Positions 43,822 through 51,897 of a DNA stretch of 64,000 nucleotides are shown here, one piece after another. The translations under genes and the position numbers were made by a program. Every line of letters begins with the position of its first letter. The stretch's first letter is position 1. The DNA lies in contig NZ_JASCRR010000015.1 in assembly GCF_030010215.1 (NCBI RefSeq), positions 1 to 64,000 on the forward strand. The letters run 5' to 3'. The DNA is from Tianweitania sp. UT-5YL-CI-8 (GTDB taxonomy: Bacteria; Pseudomonadota; Alphaproteobacteria; Rhizobiales; Rhizobiaceae). Below the pieces are notes generated by a model that saw only the letters and a list, made by a program, of their open reading frames with translations, ran no database searches and was not told the origin of the DNA.

Positions 43822-44607
43822 TTATGCTGTTTCCTGTTTTTGCGCTGTTGCAGCGTGGCGGCGAATAATATCCTGGAAGAGCGGTGGCTCTCCCCCGCCA
43901 TGAACTTCCAATCTTGCGCCACTAATAAACGCTGCCATCGGTGAACTGAGATACAGCGCTGCCGAGGCGATGTCCGATCCTCTGCCCATTCGCTTCAACG
44001 GGAGGGACGCTGCAAGCTCCTCTTGCGCCTCTCGCGAGCCATAACTCAACTCCGTCTGCTCGGTCTGCATAAGCCCGGCAATAATGGCGTTGACGCGTAT
44101 TGCGGGACCCCACTCCTGCGCAAGACTCCCTGTGAGGCTCAGTAGACCAGCCTTCGCGGCTCCATAGGCAGCGGCTCCAGGAGCCGGACGTTCAGCTGAG
44201 ACGCTTGCGATATTAATGATCGAACCGCCTTCCGGCAGTGGCACCATCCACCGATGCACAGCTTGTGAGAGATGCAGCGGCCCAGTAAGGTTAAGGGCGA
44301 TGATTGACTCCGAAAACCGCGGCGATACTTTCGACGCATCGGCCGGTGGAGAGCCCCCTGCGTTGTTGACCAGCACGTCTATGCGTCCAAACGCCTCGCC
44401 AACTGCATCGACGAAGGTACGGCAGGATTCCGCGTTTCTCACGTCACATTTGTAGAATACGGCGCTCCTCCCATCCTTTTCCGGAGGTGCTTCGGGCTCG
44501 TTTCGAGCGCAAACCGCGACATCGGCGCCAGCCCCCAAAAAGGCTTCTACGATGAAACGACCGATTCCCTTCGTGCCACCAGTAACGATGACGACGCGGT
44601 TATCCAT
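43822..44607 (-). CDS. SDR resembling mycobacterial Rv3549c (261 aa)
   Basis: This classical SDR begins MDNRVVIVTGGTKGIGRFIVEAFL, continues with NNAGGSPPADASKVSPRFSE and IALNLTGPLHLSQA, has catalytic Ser in NIASVSAERPAPG, Tyr and Lys in AAYGAAKAG, and ends FISGARLEVHGGGEPP. The SPRF and VHGGGE segments recall Rv3549c, a KstR2-regulon SDR next to echA20 in mycobacteria. The start is uncertain: in-frame ATGs exist 15 and 22 codons upstream, but homology begins here. It diverges from the FadD3-like gene across about 220 bp that contain one palindrome. Confidence 0.78.
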   Translation of the reverse strand: MDNRVVIVTGGTKGIGRFIVEAFLGAGADVAVCARNEPEAPPEKDGRSAVFYKCDVRNAESCRTFVDAVGEAFGRIDVLVNNAGGSPPADASKVSPRFSESIIALNLTGPLHLSQAVHRWMVPLPEGGSIINIASVSAERPAPGAAAYGAAKAGLLSLTGSLAQEWGPAIRVNAIIAGLMQTEQTELSYGSREAQEELAASLPLKRMGRGSDIASAALYLSSPMAAFISGARLEVHGGGEPPLFQDIIRRHAATAQKQETA

Positions 44608-44727
44608 CCTCGGTAAAAAAGAGTTCAAATAATCATCCACATTCCGCTCCATACGCCACGGCGTTTCGGCCATCGCTTTCCGACAGTCCTGGTATACCTT
44701 CCTTAAGTTAAACAGGGCCGCAAAAAA

Positions 44728-44747
44728 TTCGTCTTTTCGGACGATGC
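44728..44747 (-). promoter_or_regulatory. Operator-like palindrome, site 7 (fadD3/SDR divergent region)
   Basis: On the minus strand GCATCGTCCGAAAAGACGAA has the most symmetric core, TCGTCC-GAAA-AGACGA (five of six paired positions). It lies 84 bp ahead of fadD3 and 121 bp ahead of the SDR. Confidence 0.7.
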
Positions 44748-44830
44748 GGCGCTCGACGTCGGAGTTTATGGCACGGAGATAACACCGTGCCGAATGTTGC
44801 CAACGGCGTCTAGAAACCGACAGGCTGATC

Positions 44831-46417
44831 ATGAACGTCGATAGTTCGACCTGGGATTTCACGACAATTCCCGCTTTATGCGCTCAGGCAGCGCAAGTCT
44901 ACGGCGACCAGACAGCGATAGAAGACGGTGGCGTTACCCTGAGCTTCCTTGAGCTGGATACCATTCGCCGGAAGGTCGCCAAAGCTTTTATAGCTGCCGG
45001 GATCAAAAAAGGCGACAGAGTCATGATCTGGAGCCCAAACACCTGGAAATGGTTCAGTGCAGCTCTGGGGCTGGTGAGCGTCGGTGCGATTCTGATCCCT
45101 ACTAGTACACGTTTCAAAGGCGCCGAGGTCGGCGAGTTGATCAAGCGCAGCGGCGCCTCCATGATGTTGTCGGTCGGCGATTTCCTCGGCCAATATTACC
45201 CCGATCAATTGAATGGCTCTTCTCGCACTTCATTGCGCGCACTCATCGTATTTGATGGCGCGCGTGGTGAAGACATGAGCTGGGACGCATTTCTGGCCGC
45301 AGGCGAAGACATCGACGACGTGCAACTGGATGCGATAACGTCCAACGTCCTACCTGACGACCTCTGCGATATGCTCTTCACGTCTGGCACGACCGGTCAT
45401 CCCAAGGGTGTGATGTACGCTCACAGGCAATGCCTTCGCGCCGTCGATGCGTGGGCGACGCGTGTTGGAATTCGTCATAGGGATAGGATACTGGTGATCC
45501 CCCCCTTTTTTCACGCCTTTGGCTATCGGTCTGGCGCTATCGTGTCGTTGATGCGGGGCGCGGTATTGCTGCCGCACCTAACCTATGATCCAGATGAAAT
45601 CCTGCATCGTGTTTGGCGTGAGCAGATCAGCGTCATCCCCGGTCCTCCGACAATTTTTCACGGCATGCTGCAGCATCCGCAACTCGCCAAATTTGACACC
45701 AGCAGCCTGCGGCTCGGGATTACAGGTGGATCGGTAGTTCCAGCTACCTTGATCCGCCGCATGCGATCGGAACTTGGCTTCACGGGCGTCGTCAACGGAT
45801 ATGGCCTAACCGAATGCGGCGGTTATGGCACGATGTGTCGGGCGGACGACGATGCTGAGGTTATCGCCAACACATGCGGAAAACCGTTCCCCGACACTGA
45901 GGTCTGCATCATGGGTGAGCATGGCAAGCTGTTGCCTGATGGTGAGCCGGGCGAAGTGGTTGTGCGCGGATATATCACCATGCGGGGCTACTTCAACGAT
46001 ATGGAAGCCACAGCCAAGACGATTGACCAAGACGGATGGTTGCACACGGGCGATATCGGCTACTTCGACACGGACGGAAATCTGCGCATCGAGGACCGCG
46101 TCAAGGATATGTACATCACAGGTGGGTTCAACTGCTACCCCGCAGAGATCGAACGCTTCATGAGCGCCCACCCCGCAGTCGGTCAAATCGCGGTCATCGG
46201 CGTACCGGATGACCGTATGGGTGAGATCGGAAAGGCCTTTGTCGTACTCCGTCCCGGAACCTCTGCCACAGAGCGCGAGTTGATCGATTGGACGCGTGCC
46301 AATATCGCCAACTATAAGGTTCCTCGGATCATAGAGTTCCGGACATCGCTGCCGACCAGCCCACAAGGGAAAGTCGTCAAGGATCGACTGCGCGACCCAC
46401 TACCCCAGACGACGTGA
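44831..46417 (+). CDS. fadD3: FadD3-like HIP-CoA synthetase (528 aa)
   Basis: This AMP-forming ligase recalls mycobacterial FadD3 (Rv3561) throughout: RVMIWSPNTWKWFSAALGLV, LFTSGTTGHPKGV, PFFHAFGYRSGAIV, ISVIPGPPTIFHGML, NGYGLTECGGYGTMCRADDDAE, HTGDIGYFDTDGNLRIEDRVKDMYITGGFN and the catalytic C-terminal Lys in PQGKVVK. FadD3 activates the propionate side chain of HIP with CoA and ATP and so starts C/D-ring catabolism. It stands as a single plus-strand gene between two leftward operons, with one palindrome upstream. The substrate is inferred from homology and from the presence of the downstream ring-cleaving enzymes. Confidence 0.86.
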   Translation: MNVDSSTWDFTTIPALCAQAAQVYGDQTAIEDGGVTLSFLELDTIRRKVAKAFIAAGIKKGDRVMIWSPNTWKWFSAALGLVSVGAILIPTSTRFKGAEVGELIKRSGASMMLSVGDFLGQYYPDQLNGSSRTSLRALIVFDGARGEDMSWDAFLAAGEDIDDVQLDAITSNVLPDDLCDMLFTSGTTGHPKGVMYAHRQCLRAVDAWATRVGIRHRDRILVIPPFFHAFGYRSGAIVSLMRGAVLLPHLTYDPDEILHRVWREQISVIPGPPTIFHGMLQHPQLAKFDTSSLRLGITGGSVVPATLIRRMRSELGFTGVVNGYGLTECGGYGTMCRADDDAEVIANTCGKPFPDTEVCIMGEHGKLLPDGEPGEVVVRGYITMRGYFNDMEATAKTIDQDGWLHTGDIGYFDTDGNLRIEDRVKDMYITGGFNCYPAEIERFMSAHPAVGQIAVIGVPDDRMGEIGKAFVVLRPGTSATERELIDWTRANIANYKVPRIIEFRTSLPTSPQGKVVKDRLRDPLPQTT

Positions 46418-46549
46418 ACTCTGGATATGCCATCTTTTGCGGGAGCAGCTCCTGACTCAAGGTGGGTATCTCGATGTCGTAGACCTCATGACAGTCTGCA
46501 CCTAGGAATGCCGAAGTCGAGCAGGCGCAAAGGCAGGGATAAGACGACC

Positions 46550-47611
46550 TCAATCTGCGGTCGAATAGTCTGTGTAGCCCTCGGGGCCGGGCGTATAGAC
46601 GGTCTTTGTGTCATATCCCGCCAATTCGACACCTCTGCGCAGGCGGGAGACAAGGTCGGGATTGCCAATGAAGAGCCGTCCGAAGGAAACCGCGTCTGCA
46701 TCTCCTGCAGCGATAACCTGAGCAGCGGTTTCGCCGGTCAGCTCATTGTTTAGGATAAGTTTTCCACGCCAATGTGCTTTCACGAGCTCGAAATTGTCTA
46801 CTTTTGGGAAGCTTCGCCGCACAAGGTGCAAATAAGCGAGACCGAGCTTTGAAGACTTCTCCAGGAGCAAGCCATAGGTCTCCCGTGGATTGTCGTCGTC
46901 TATGTCGTTATAGTCGAAGCCGGGGCATAAGCGCAGTCCGACACGATCATAGCCGATGGCATCGCCAAGGGCTTCGAGAACCTCCATGGTGAAGCGTATC
47001 CGGTTTTCGGTGCTTCCTCCGTATCGATCAGTCCGCCGATTGCTGTTCGACGACAGGAACTGCATCGGGAGATAACCGCTCGAACAATGGAGCTCCACCC
47101 CATCCAGGCCCGCCTCCCTGGCGTTTAATGCCGCCTGACGATACTCGCGAACCACGTCGCCAATTTCAACGACCTCAAGAGCACGTGGTTTGTCGATATC
47201 GACGAGGCCGTTCTTGTCCGTGAAGATTTTCGCATTTGCCCGGATGGCGGAAGGGGCGACGATCTCGGAGTCGTCTTCCTTGTTGAGACGCGAAGCCACA
47301 CGGCCGCAATGCATCAATTGGGCTACCACAACTCCATCCTCGGCATGCACCGCCGCGGCAACGCGCCGCCATCCCTCGGTCTGTGGAGCTGAGTAGAGGC
47401 CAGGCGTACGGCAATACCCTTTTCCGGCCGGGCTTGGCTGGATACCCTCAGTCACCACCAAACCGGCCGAGGCCCTCTGCCTGTAATATTCTGCTTGCAG
47501 TTCGGTAGGCACATCTCCCTTGCCTGCCCGGCTACGTGTCATCGGTGACATGACTATGCGGTTGCGGAGCTTGAACGCCCCAAGTTCGACTGGAGAGAAG
47601 AGTTCGTCCAC
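46550..47611 (-). CDS. Old Yellow Enzyme-family ene-reductase (353 aa)
   Basis: This FMN barrel of the OYE/NemA type has the start FSPVELGAFKLRNRIVMSPMTRSRA, VAQLMHCGRVAS, GVELHCSSGYLPMQFLSS and DRYGGSTENRIRF. The substrate-binding His175 is present, but the usual partner Asn or His three residues on is Ser178; Tyr180 is kept. OYEs reduce activated C=C bonds with NADPH and could reduce a ring enone. The start is GTG with AGGAGA seven bases ahead. It is the last gene of the 14-gene operon. The altered pair suggests different ligand anchoring. Confidence 0.82.
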   Translation of the reverse strand: MDELFSPVELGAFKLRNRIVMSPMTRSRAGKGDVPTELQAEYYRQRASAGLVVTEGIQPSPAGKGYCRTPGLYSAPQTEGWRRVAAAVHAEDGVVVAQLMHCGRVASRLNKEDDSEIVAPSAIRANAKIFTDKNGLVDIDKPRALEVVEIGDVVREYRQAALNAREAGLDGVELHCSSGYLPMQFLSSNSNRRTDRYGGSTENRIRFTMEVLEALGDAIGYDRVGLRLCPGFDYNDIDDDNPRETYGLLLEKSSKLGLAYLHLVRRSFPKVDNFELVKAHWRGKLILNNELTGETAAQVIAAGDADAVSFGRLFIGNPDLVSRLRRGVELAGYDTKTVYTPGPEGYTDYSTAD

Positions 47612-47658
47612 TATCTATCTCTCCTGTTCGATAAAGATTGCCACCTTCTCACGGAGCA

Positions 47659-48138
47659 TCAGTTGCTCTTATTGTCGACGTTCAACAGTCCAAGGTCAGC
47701 ATTATCGGAAGTATCAACCCGTATGCGCGTCAGCTTGCGGTAAACGAATTGCCAACCATTGGGACCCTTACGGTACTTCTCATGATAATGGCCGTATCCA
47801 TGCAGCCAGTGGCTTTCTTCACCCTGCTTCCAGAAGAGCATGTCCTCCATTGCCCACACGCCTTCGGCCGTCGTGTCGGATAAAATTGTTATCTCAGGGG
47901 TATGCGCATGATGTATGGAAGTTATGTGGCCGAGCACCTGAGCCAGCCGGGCAGCATTGGCTTTAGCGCCGACAGCAGGCTCCCCGCCGGCATATGTATC
48001 GGAGACGTGGTCTTCAGCGTGCGTCGCCTCATAATCGGCCCAGCGCTTCTCATCCATTGCGCGGATCCGGCGCGCCTTGAGATTTTTGATGTCTTCGATC
48101 GCGATGAGTCGTTCGATGTCTCTTACTACTTTTTCCAC
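47659..48138 (-). CDS. SnoaL/NTF2-like protein (159 aa)
   Basis: This is a fifth cone-fold protein: IEDIKNLKARRIRAMDEKRWADYEATHAEDHVSD carries the pattern with Arg instead of the usual Tyr, while the Asp is retained. A long strand WLHGYGHYHEKYRKGPNGWQFVYRKLTRIR ends the domain. The start is GTG following GAGGAGG. It lies 15 bp behind the SDR gene of the same operon. The loss of the Tyr suggests a changed reaction or a purely binding role compared with the other four. Confidence 0.7.
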   Translation of the reverse strand: MEKVVRDIERLIAIEDIKNLKARRIRAMDEKRWADYEATHAEDHVSDTYAGGEPAVGAKANAARLAQVLGHITSIHHAHTPEITILSDTTAEGVWAMEDMLFWKQGEESHWLHGYGHYHEKYRKGPNGWQFVYRKLTRIRVDTSDNADLGLLNVDNKSN

Positions 48139-48153
48139 CCGCGTCCTCCTCGT

Positions 48154-49062
48154 TCACGCTGCGCCATAGACCGGCTTCGGAGCCGCCCGCTTGGCGACAA
48201 GTTCAACAATTTTTTCACCCAGATCGGCTGCTTCCCAACGTTCGCCCTTGTCGAACTCAGGTCCGTCGGTCCAACCCTGGCAGACGCGGATACTGCCCCC
48301 CAACAGTTCGAATATCTGCCCGGTTACGTCGCCGGACCGACCGCTGCAGAGCCATGCGACCAGAGGGGCTGTATTTTCCGGTGCGAACAGGTCGAATTCG
48401 CCTTCCTTTGGTTGCATGGCTTCGGCGAAAGCCGTCTCAGTCATTCTCGTGCGCGCATTGGGCGCAAGTCCATTGGCGGTAATGCCATAGCGACGAAGCT
48501 CCGCTGCCTGCACGAGCGTCAGCGTCGCGATACCCGCCTTGGCCGTGGAATAGGCGCTTTGCCCGACGCTTCCCTGAAGTCCCGCACCGGACGAGGTGTT
48601 GACGATGCGGGCGTCAACGGCGTGGCCTGCCTTCTGGCGCGCCCGCCAGTAGTCAACCGCGTGCCGGCTGACGCAGAAATGACCGCGCAAGTGGACCCGC
48701 AGCACAGCGTCCCACTCCTCAGGCGTGCAGGAGACGAACATGCGGTCGCGCACGAAGCCGGCGTTGTTCACGACCGCGTGCAAATCCCCGAATGCGTCGA
48801 GTGCAGCCTTTACAATTCGGCCGCCGGCCTCGAAGTCGGCCACGTCGTCATAATTGGCAACCGCTTGCCCCCCCAGTGCCTTGATTTCGTCGACGACTTG
48901 TTGCGCCGGAGTCTCTCCAGTGGTGTCGCCGTGGGTTCCGACGCCCAGATCGTTGACGACGACTTTCGCACCCTCCGCCGCCAACCCCAGCGCATAGGCA
49001 CGGCCCAAACCGCGTCCTGCTCCTGTGACGATCACCACCCTGTTGTCGCAGATACTGGTCAT
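48154..49062 (-). CDS. Hsd4/MFE-type SDR, probable 3-hydroxyacyl-CoA dehydrogenase (302 aa)
   Basis: The opening VVIVTGAGRGLGRAYALGLAAEGAKVVVNDLG and the inserted GTHGDTTGETPAQQVVDEIK before the second strand mark the dehydrogenase module of multifunctional enzyme 2 (17-beta-HSD4). Catalytic Ser, Tyr and Lys are visible in NTSSGAGLQGSVGQSAYSTAKAG. Proteins of this branch oxidise 3-hydroxyacyl-CoA esters of steroid side chains and methyl-branched acids. It lies between the PaaY-like and NTF2-like genes in the large leftward operon, near fadA6 and the fadE pair, so it probably supplies the 3-oxoacyl-CoA for thiolysis. Confidence 0.82.
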   Translation of the reverse strand: MTSICDNRVVIVTGAGRGLGRAYALGLAAEGAKVVVNDLGVGTHGDTTGETPAQQVVDEIKALGGQAVANYDDVADFEAGGRIVKAALDAFGDLHAVVNNAGFVRDRMFVSCTPEEWDAVLRVHLRGHFCVSRHAVDYWRARQKAGHAVDARIVNTSSGAGLQGSVGQSAYSTAKAGIATLTLVQAAELRRYGITANGLAPNARTRMTETAFAEAMQPKEGEFDLFAPENTAPLVAWLCSGRSGDVTGQIFELLGGSIRVCQGWTDGPEFDKGERWEAADLGEKIVELVAKRAAPKPVYGAA

Positions 49063-49082
49063 CCTGTTGCTCTTCTCTGTTC

Positions 49083-49682
49083 TCAGATTCTATTCGCCAG
49101 CCGAACCGCTGTGGCATTACCCGCATTGCGACGGCGCTCCGGATCCGGCTTAGTCAAGGGCTCGCACTCAATCATCGCTATCAGCGAGCGGTCGGCAAGG
49201 CGCTGATATTCGCCGTCACCGTTGTTGCGCCAGCGGATGGCCTCATCGGGCATATCGCGCACCGCTTTGGCGGGATTCCCTGCGATGAGCTGCCGATCGC
49301 CCGTAACGGTGTCATTCTTGACCAGACTCAACGCCGCCACGAGGCAGTCCTCCCCGATTACAGCGCCATCCAGCACCACCGCCTGCATCCCGATGAGCGC
49401 GTTAACGCCGACTGTGCAGCCGTGAAGTATGGCACCGTGACCGACCGTCGCGCCCCGACGCACGATACAATCAGACCCTGCGCCCGTGTGAAGAGTGCAG
49501 TTGTCCTGGATGCTCGTGTCGCCTTCGATCGTAATGCGTCCGAAGTCGCCGCGCAGCGACGCACCAGGTCCGATGTAGCAGCGTGGCCCAACGGTGACGT
49601 CACCGATCAACACTGCGGTCGGATGAAGATAGGTGGTCGGGTCGACCACCGGGACGATGCCTTCGAACGAGTAGACCGGCAT
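49083..49682 (-). CDS. Gamma-carbonic-anhydrase-like hexapeptide protein, PaaY/CaiE type (199 aa)
   Basis: Left-handed beta-helix repeats (VLIGDVTVGPRCYIGPGASLRGDFGRITIEG) are followed by the histidine-bearing turns LHTGAG, ATVGHGAILHGCTVG typical of the metal site of gamma-class carbonic anhydrases. PaaY, the closest functional analogue, hydrolyses CoA thioesters that would otherwise accumulate in phenylacetate degradation. A similar housekeeping thioesterase role in this CoA pathway is plausible. The start ATG begins 2 bp after the fadA6 stop. Confidence 0.8.
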   Translation of the reverse strand: MPVYSFEGIVPVVDPTTYLHPTAVLIGDVTVGPRCYIGPGASLRGDFGRITIEGDTSIQDNCTLHTGAGSDCIVRRGATVGHGAILHGCTVGVNALIGMQAVVLDGAVIGEDCLVAALSLVKNDTVTGDRQLIAGNPAKAVRDMPDEAIRWRNNGDGEYQRLADRSLIAMIECEPLTKPDPERRRNAGNATAVRLANRI

Positions 49683-49684
49683 CG

Positions 49685-50836
49685 TCAGAGCCTTTCTATA
49701 ATCGTTACATTGGCTTGGCCGCCTCCCTCGCACATGGTCTGCAGCGCATAGCGGCCTTTTCGGCGCTCCAGTTCGTTCAGCATCGTCGTCATAATGCGTG
49801 CGCCTGTCGCACCGATGGGATGACCAAGCGCGATTGCGCCGCCATTCACATTGACCTTATCGTGCGGAATGCCGAGCTCTTTCATCCAAGCAAGCGGGAT
49901 CGATGCAAACGCCTCATTGCACTCGAACAGATCGATGTCCTCGACTTTCAGCCCGCTTTTCTCAAGCGCGTATCGTGTCGCCGGGATAGGCGCTGTCAGC
50001 ATCCAGACGGGGTCCGCAGCACGAACCGTCATGTAGTGAATGCGGGCGCGGGGCTCCAGCCGATGATCCCTAACCGCGCGTTCCGAAGCGATCAGCAACG
50101 CGGCCGACGCATCGCAGTTCTGGCTGGATACGCCCGCGGTCACCGAGCCGCCCTCGACCAGCGGCTTGAGTTCAGCCATCTTCTCCAGGCTGGTGTCTCG
50201 GCGCGGGGTCTCGTCAACCGCGAACTCGCCGACAGGCACGATTTCGTCGGTGAACCGGCCTGCGTCGATCGCCTCTATTGCCCGTCGGTGACTTTCCAGC
50301 GCAAATCGCTCCATCTCCTGGCGCGAGCTTTGCCATTTTTCCGCGATCATTTCGGCGGAGCGGAACTGTCCCACCTCCTGATCGCCATAGCGGGCACGCC
50401 AGCCAGGTGACGTCGAAAAGGGATCGGGAAATCCATATTGCTGTCCAACGATCATCGCTGCGGAGATCGGAATCGCGTTCATGTTCTGAACACCCCCGGC
50501 AACCACGAGGTCCTGGACGCCGCTCATAACCCCCATTGCCGCGAAATGGACCGCCTGCTGGGCGGAGCCACATTGGCGGTCGACGGTAACACCGGGTACA
50601 TGCTCCGGCATGCCGGCCACCAGCCAGCAGGTTCGGGCGATGTCTCCGGCCTGACTGCCGATCGTCTCCGTGCATCCATAGACTACATCATCAACCGCAT
50701 TGGGATCGATGCCCGTGCGATCCATCAGCCCCTTGATCGGAACCGCGCCGAGATCAGCAGAATGCATGCCCGCGAGGCTCCCCTTCTTTCGGCCGACAGG
50801 GGTACGGACAGCATCGACTATATAGGCTTCAGGCAT
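49685..50836 (-). CDS. fadA6: FadA6-like thiolase (383 aa)
   Basis: The sequence follows mycobacterial FadA6 (Rv3556c) closely: AYIVDAVRTPVGRKKGSLAGMH, active Cys in TVDRQCGSAQQAV, VAGGVQNMNAIPIS, RYGDQEVGQFR, RIHYMTVRAADPVWMLTAPIPATRYAL, His in GGAIALGHPIGATG and the end TMCEGGGQANVTIIERL. FadA6 cleaves the 3-oxo dioyl-CoA formed after IpdAB opens the last ring, releasing acetyl-CoA. The ATG overlaps the preceding fadE stop by 8 bp; the longer frame starts within that gene. It is the second thiolase in the window and the better FadA6 candidate. Confidence 0.87.
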   Translation of the reverse strand: MPEAYIVDAVRTPVGRKKGSLAGMHSADLGAVPIKGLMDRTGIDPNAVDDVVYGCTETIGSQAGDIARTCWLVAGMPEHVPGVTVDRQCGSAQQAVHFAAMGVMSGVQDLVVAGGVQNMNAIPISAAMIVGQQYGFPDPFSTSPGWRARYGDQEVGQFRSAEMIAEKWQSSRQEMERFALESHRRAIEAIDAGRFTDEIVPVGEFAVDETPRRDTSLEKMAELKPLVEGGSVTAGVSSQNCDASAALLIASERAVRDHRLEPRARIHYMTVRAADPVWMLTAPIPATRYALEKSGLKVEDIDLFECNEAFASIPLAWMKELGIPHDKVNVNGGAIALGHPIGATGARIMTTMLNELERRKGRYALQTMCEGGGQANVTIIERL

Positions 50837-51893
50837 AAGTGGCCTCGCTTGCAAAAGTATTGTCCGGACCGAGCTCACCACTCAGCATCCGCTCGGCCAC
50901 GCGGCCGCGATGGTAGGCGGGGGTTCCCCACCAGTTGGTCAGTGCAATGGCCCGCTTGAGGAAGAAATGCACATCTACCTCCCAGGAATACCCCATCGCA
51001 CCATGCACCTGGATTGCGGTTCGGGCGGCAAGATCGGCAGCCTCCGCGGCGGCGAGCTTGGCTTGTGACACACGAGAGCGGGAATACATTCCGGGTTGTT
51101 CAACCACCGCGGCCGCCGCGTAAAGAACCGGTTTTGCAAACTCGATTTTCACTTGCGCTGTTGCCAGCTGATGCTTCACGGCCTGGTAGGAGCCGATCGG
51201 CTTTCCAAACTGCTGCCGCTCTTTCGCATAAGCGACCGCGAGATCGACGCAACGCTGAGCGATGCCGACGAGTTGCGCTGCGGTAAACAGGGCTCCGCGC
51301 TCGAAAGCAGCGGCAAGGAGCGGAGCGGCTTCGTTTCTTCCCGTCAGCTTCATGGCGGTGTCCACCCCCCCGTCGATCATAAAAAGCCGGCGGAAGGGGT
51401 CGATGCTGGGCTGACGCGTCAGGCGCAATGTGTTGGGAGCTGCGAGATAAAGTGCGCCTTCGATTTCTACAATAAGAGCGCCAGCGCTATCTACATCCGC
51501 AACGAACGCGTTGGCGGAGTGCGCCAAGGCGACCGTGATTTCGCCAGTGAGAGCCATCTCAAAGAAGGGTGCCACACCCTCGGCGTGTGAGAGAGCCGCG
51601 AGAAGCGGCAGTGCCACGCCTGTGTTCTCAACGAGCGGTTCAGGCAGACCGGCATAGCCGCAGGCTTCGGCAGCAAGTACAAAATCGATCGAACGCAAGC
51701 CAAGACCGCCATGCTCCTCGCCGACCAGGGCGGCCGCCAAACCTATTTCACCGATTTTGCACCACCGGTTGGGATCGCGCGCTTCGCCAGACTCCATGAG
51801 GCGACGAAGATCTGCTGGCTGGCAGAGATCGGATAGCAGGTCGCGGACGACGCTTGCCGTCATCATCTGCTCTTCTGTAAAACGGAAATCCAT
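50829..51893 (-). CDS. fadE32: FadE32-like acyl-CoA dehydrogenase small subunit (354 aa)
   Basis: This acyl-CoA dehydrogenase-fold protein has N-terminus MDFRFTEEQMMTASVVRDLL, a diverged central domain (FADVDSAGALIVEIEGALYLA) and the C-terminal KERQQFGKPIGSYQAVKHQLA and IQVHGAMGYSWEVDVHFFLKRA. It recalls FadE32 (Rv3563), the partner of FadE31. The usual SEPxAGSD strand is absent. The start lies 4 bp behind the large subunit, and the frame extends upstream only antisense to it. Together the two genes probably make a heterotetrameric enzyme for the methyl-oxo-dioyl-CoA remaining after ring cleavage. Confidence 0.83.
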   Translation of the reverse strand: MDFRFTEEQMMTASVVRDLLSDLCQPADLRRLMESGEARDPNRWCKIGEIGLAAALVGEEHGGLGLRSIDFVLAAEACGYAGLPEPLVENTGVALPLLAALSHAEGVAPFFEMALTGEITVALAHSANAFVADVDSAGALIVEIEGALYLAAPNTLRLTRQPSIDPFRRLFMIDGGVDTAMKLTGRNEAAPLLAAAFERGALFTAAQLVGIAQRCVDLAVAYAKERQQFGKPIGSYQAVKHQLATAQVKIEFAKPVLYAAAAVVEQPGMYSRSRVSQAKLAAAEAADLAARTAIQVHGAMGYSWEVDVHFFLKRAIALTNWWGTPAYHRGRVAERMLSGELGPDNTFASEATYA

Positions 51894-51897
51894 GATG

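Noticed and set aside
47902-49206. 434-codon open frame on the plus strand
   Set aside because: It is antisense to the NTF2-like and Hsd4-type SDR genes, has no recognisable domain, and reflects high GC content.
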